This document shows positions 6,228 through 6,496 of a stretch of DNA of 6,496 nucleotides, one piece after another. Under the pieces are notes generated by a model that was given only the letters and a program-made list of their open reading frames with translations, ran no database searches and had not been told where the DNA came from. Source of the DNA: an uncultured Alphaproteobacteria bacterium (lineage in GTDB: Bacteria; Pseudomonadota; Alphaproteobacteria; Micavibrionales; Micavibrionaceae); assembly GCA_937124505.1 (NCBI GenBank), contig CAKZKV010000237.1:1-6496 (forward strand). The letters run 5' to 3'. The position numbers and the translations under genes were made by a program. Each line of letters starts with the position of its first letter. Position 1 is the stretch's first letter.

Positions 6228-6496
6228 AAATCTAAATTTACGACGGGTTGTTGTCACCGGGCTTGGCATTGTGTCTTGTATCGGAAACAACAAGGAAGAA
6301 GTTCTACAAAGCCTGAAAGACGGAAAATCAGGTCTCATAGCGGCGGAAGATTACGCCGAACGGGGCTTTCGTTCTCAGGTCAAGGGACAACCGAATATCG
6401 ACCTGTCTGAGCATATTGATAAACGCATGTTTCGTTTTATGGGGGATGCGGCAGGTTATGCGCATTTATCTATGGAACAGGCGATCGCGGACTCCG
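6214..6496 (+). CDS. fabB: 3-oxoacyl-[ACP] synthase I FabB, N-terminal part (cut by right edge)
   Basis: Condensing enzyme (beta-ketoacyl-ACP synthase I) that elongates the cis-unsaturated acyl chain made by FabA; cytoplasmic homodimer. About 94 codons are visible. RRVVVTGLGIVSCIGNN closely matches the start of E. coli FabB, as do GFRSQVKG, the IDKRMFRFMGDAAGYA stretch and SMEQAIADS. The RFM.DA pattern and the position of the glycine-rich start separate it from FabF, which is less similar here. The catalytic Cys-His-His lie beyond the edge. Two in-frame ATGs, 6214 and 6220, are possible starts, differing by two residues; neither has a normally spaced ribosome binding site (see the leader ORF). 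fabA, its usual partner, is on the same strand 2 kb upstream, with the bta operon inserted between, so fabB needs its own promoter. Confidence 0.95.
   Translation, partial: MPMTENLNLRRVVVTGLGIVSCIGNNKEEVLQSLKDGKSGLIAAEDYAERGFRSQVKGQPNIDLSEHIDKRMFRFMGDAAGYAHLSMEQAIADS

Overview
The window looks like chromosomal DNA from a Gram-negative bacterium, most likely an alphaproteobacterium of moderate GC content. Three things point that way: the anaerobic-type unsaturated fatty acid pair fabA/fabB, a btaA/btaB betaine-lipid pair of the Rhodobacter type, and a secreted protein with two bacterial SH3 domains of a kind common in Alphaproteobacteria. The lineage is inferred from gene content; there is no rRNA or other marker here.

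Left part (1-1931, minus strand): dusA, a tRNA dihydrouridine synthase, is followed on the same strand by two genes I do not recognise, a 193-residue protein and a gene cut off by the left edge (100 codons visible). Spacings are about 60 and 17 bases, so co-transcription is possible. A short AT-rich divergent promoter region separates dusA from a rightward gene (2009-2491) encoding an exported protein with two SH3 domains. A weak hairpin plus T-run follows that gene.

Middle part (2600-4161, plus strand): an unrecognised acidic, soluble protein of about 323 residues, then fabA, the dehydratase/isomerase that introduces the cis double bond in fatty acid synthesis. fabA and the leftward btaB meet tail to tail and share 4 bases at their stop codons.

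Right part: btaA and btaB form a tight leftward operon (6085 to 4158). BtaA (formerly DUF3419) should transfer the 3-amino-3-carboxypropyl group of S-adenosylmethionine to diacylglycerol, and BtaB should then N-trimethylate the product to the phosphorus-free betaine lipid DGTS. fabB begins to the right on the plus strand and runs off the window. The fabA...fabB pair is therefore split by an opposite-strand betaine-lipid operon, which puts acyl-chain unsaturation and head-group synthesis in one locus. The 128-base btaA/fabB divergent region holds a strong Shine-Dalgarno sequence placed for a seven-codon leader ORF rather than for fabB itself, and a perfect 10-base direct repeat at its two ends.

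I found no tRNA, rRNA, CRISPR array, insertion sequence or phage gene. The most interesting material is the bta/fab arrangement, the fabB leader, and the three unrecognised genes.
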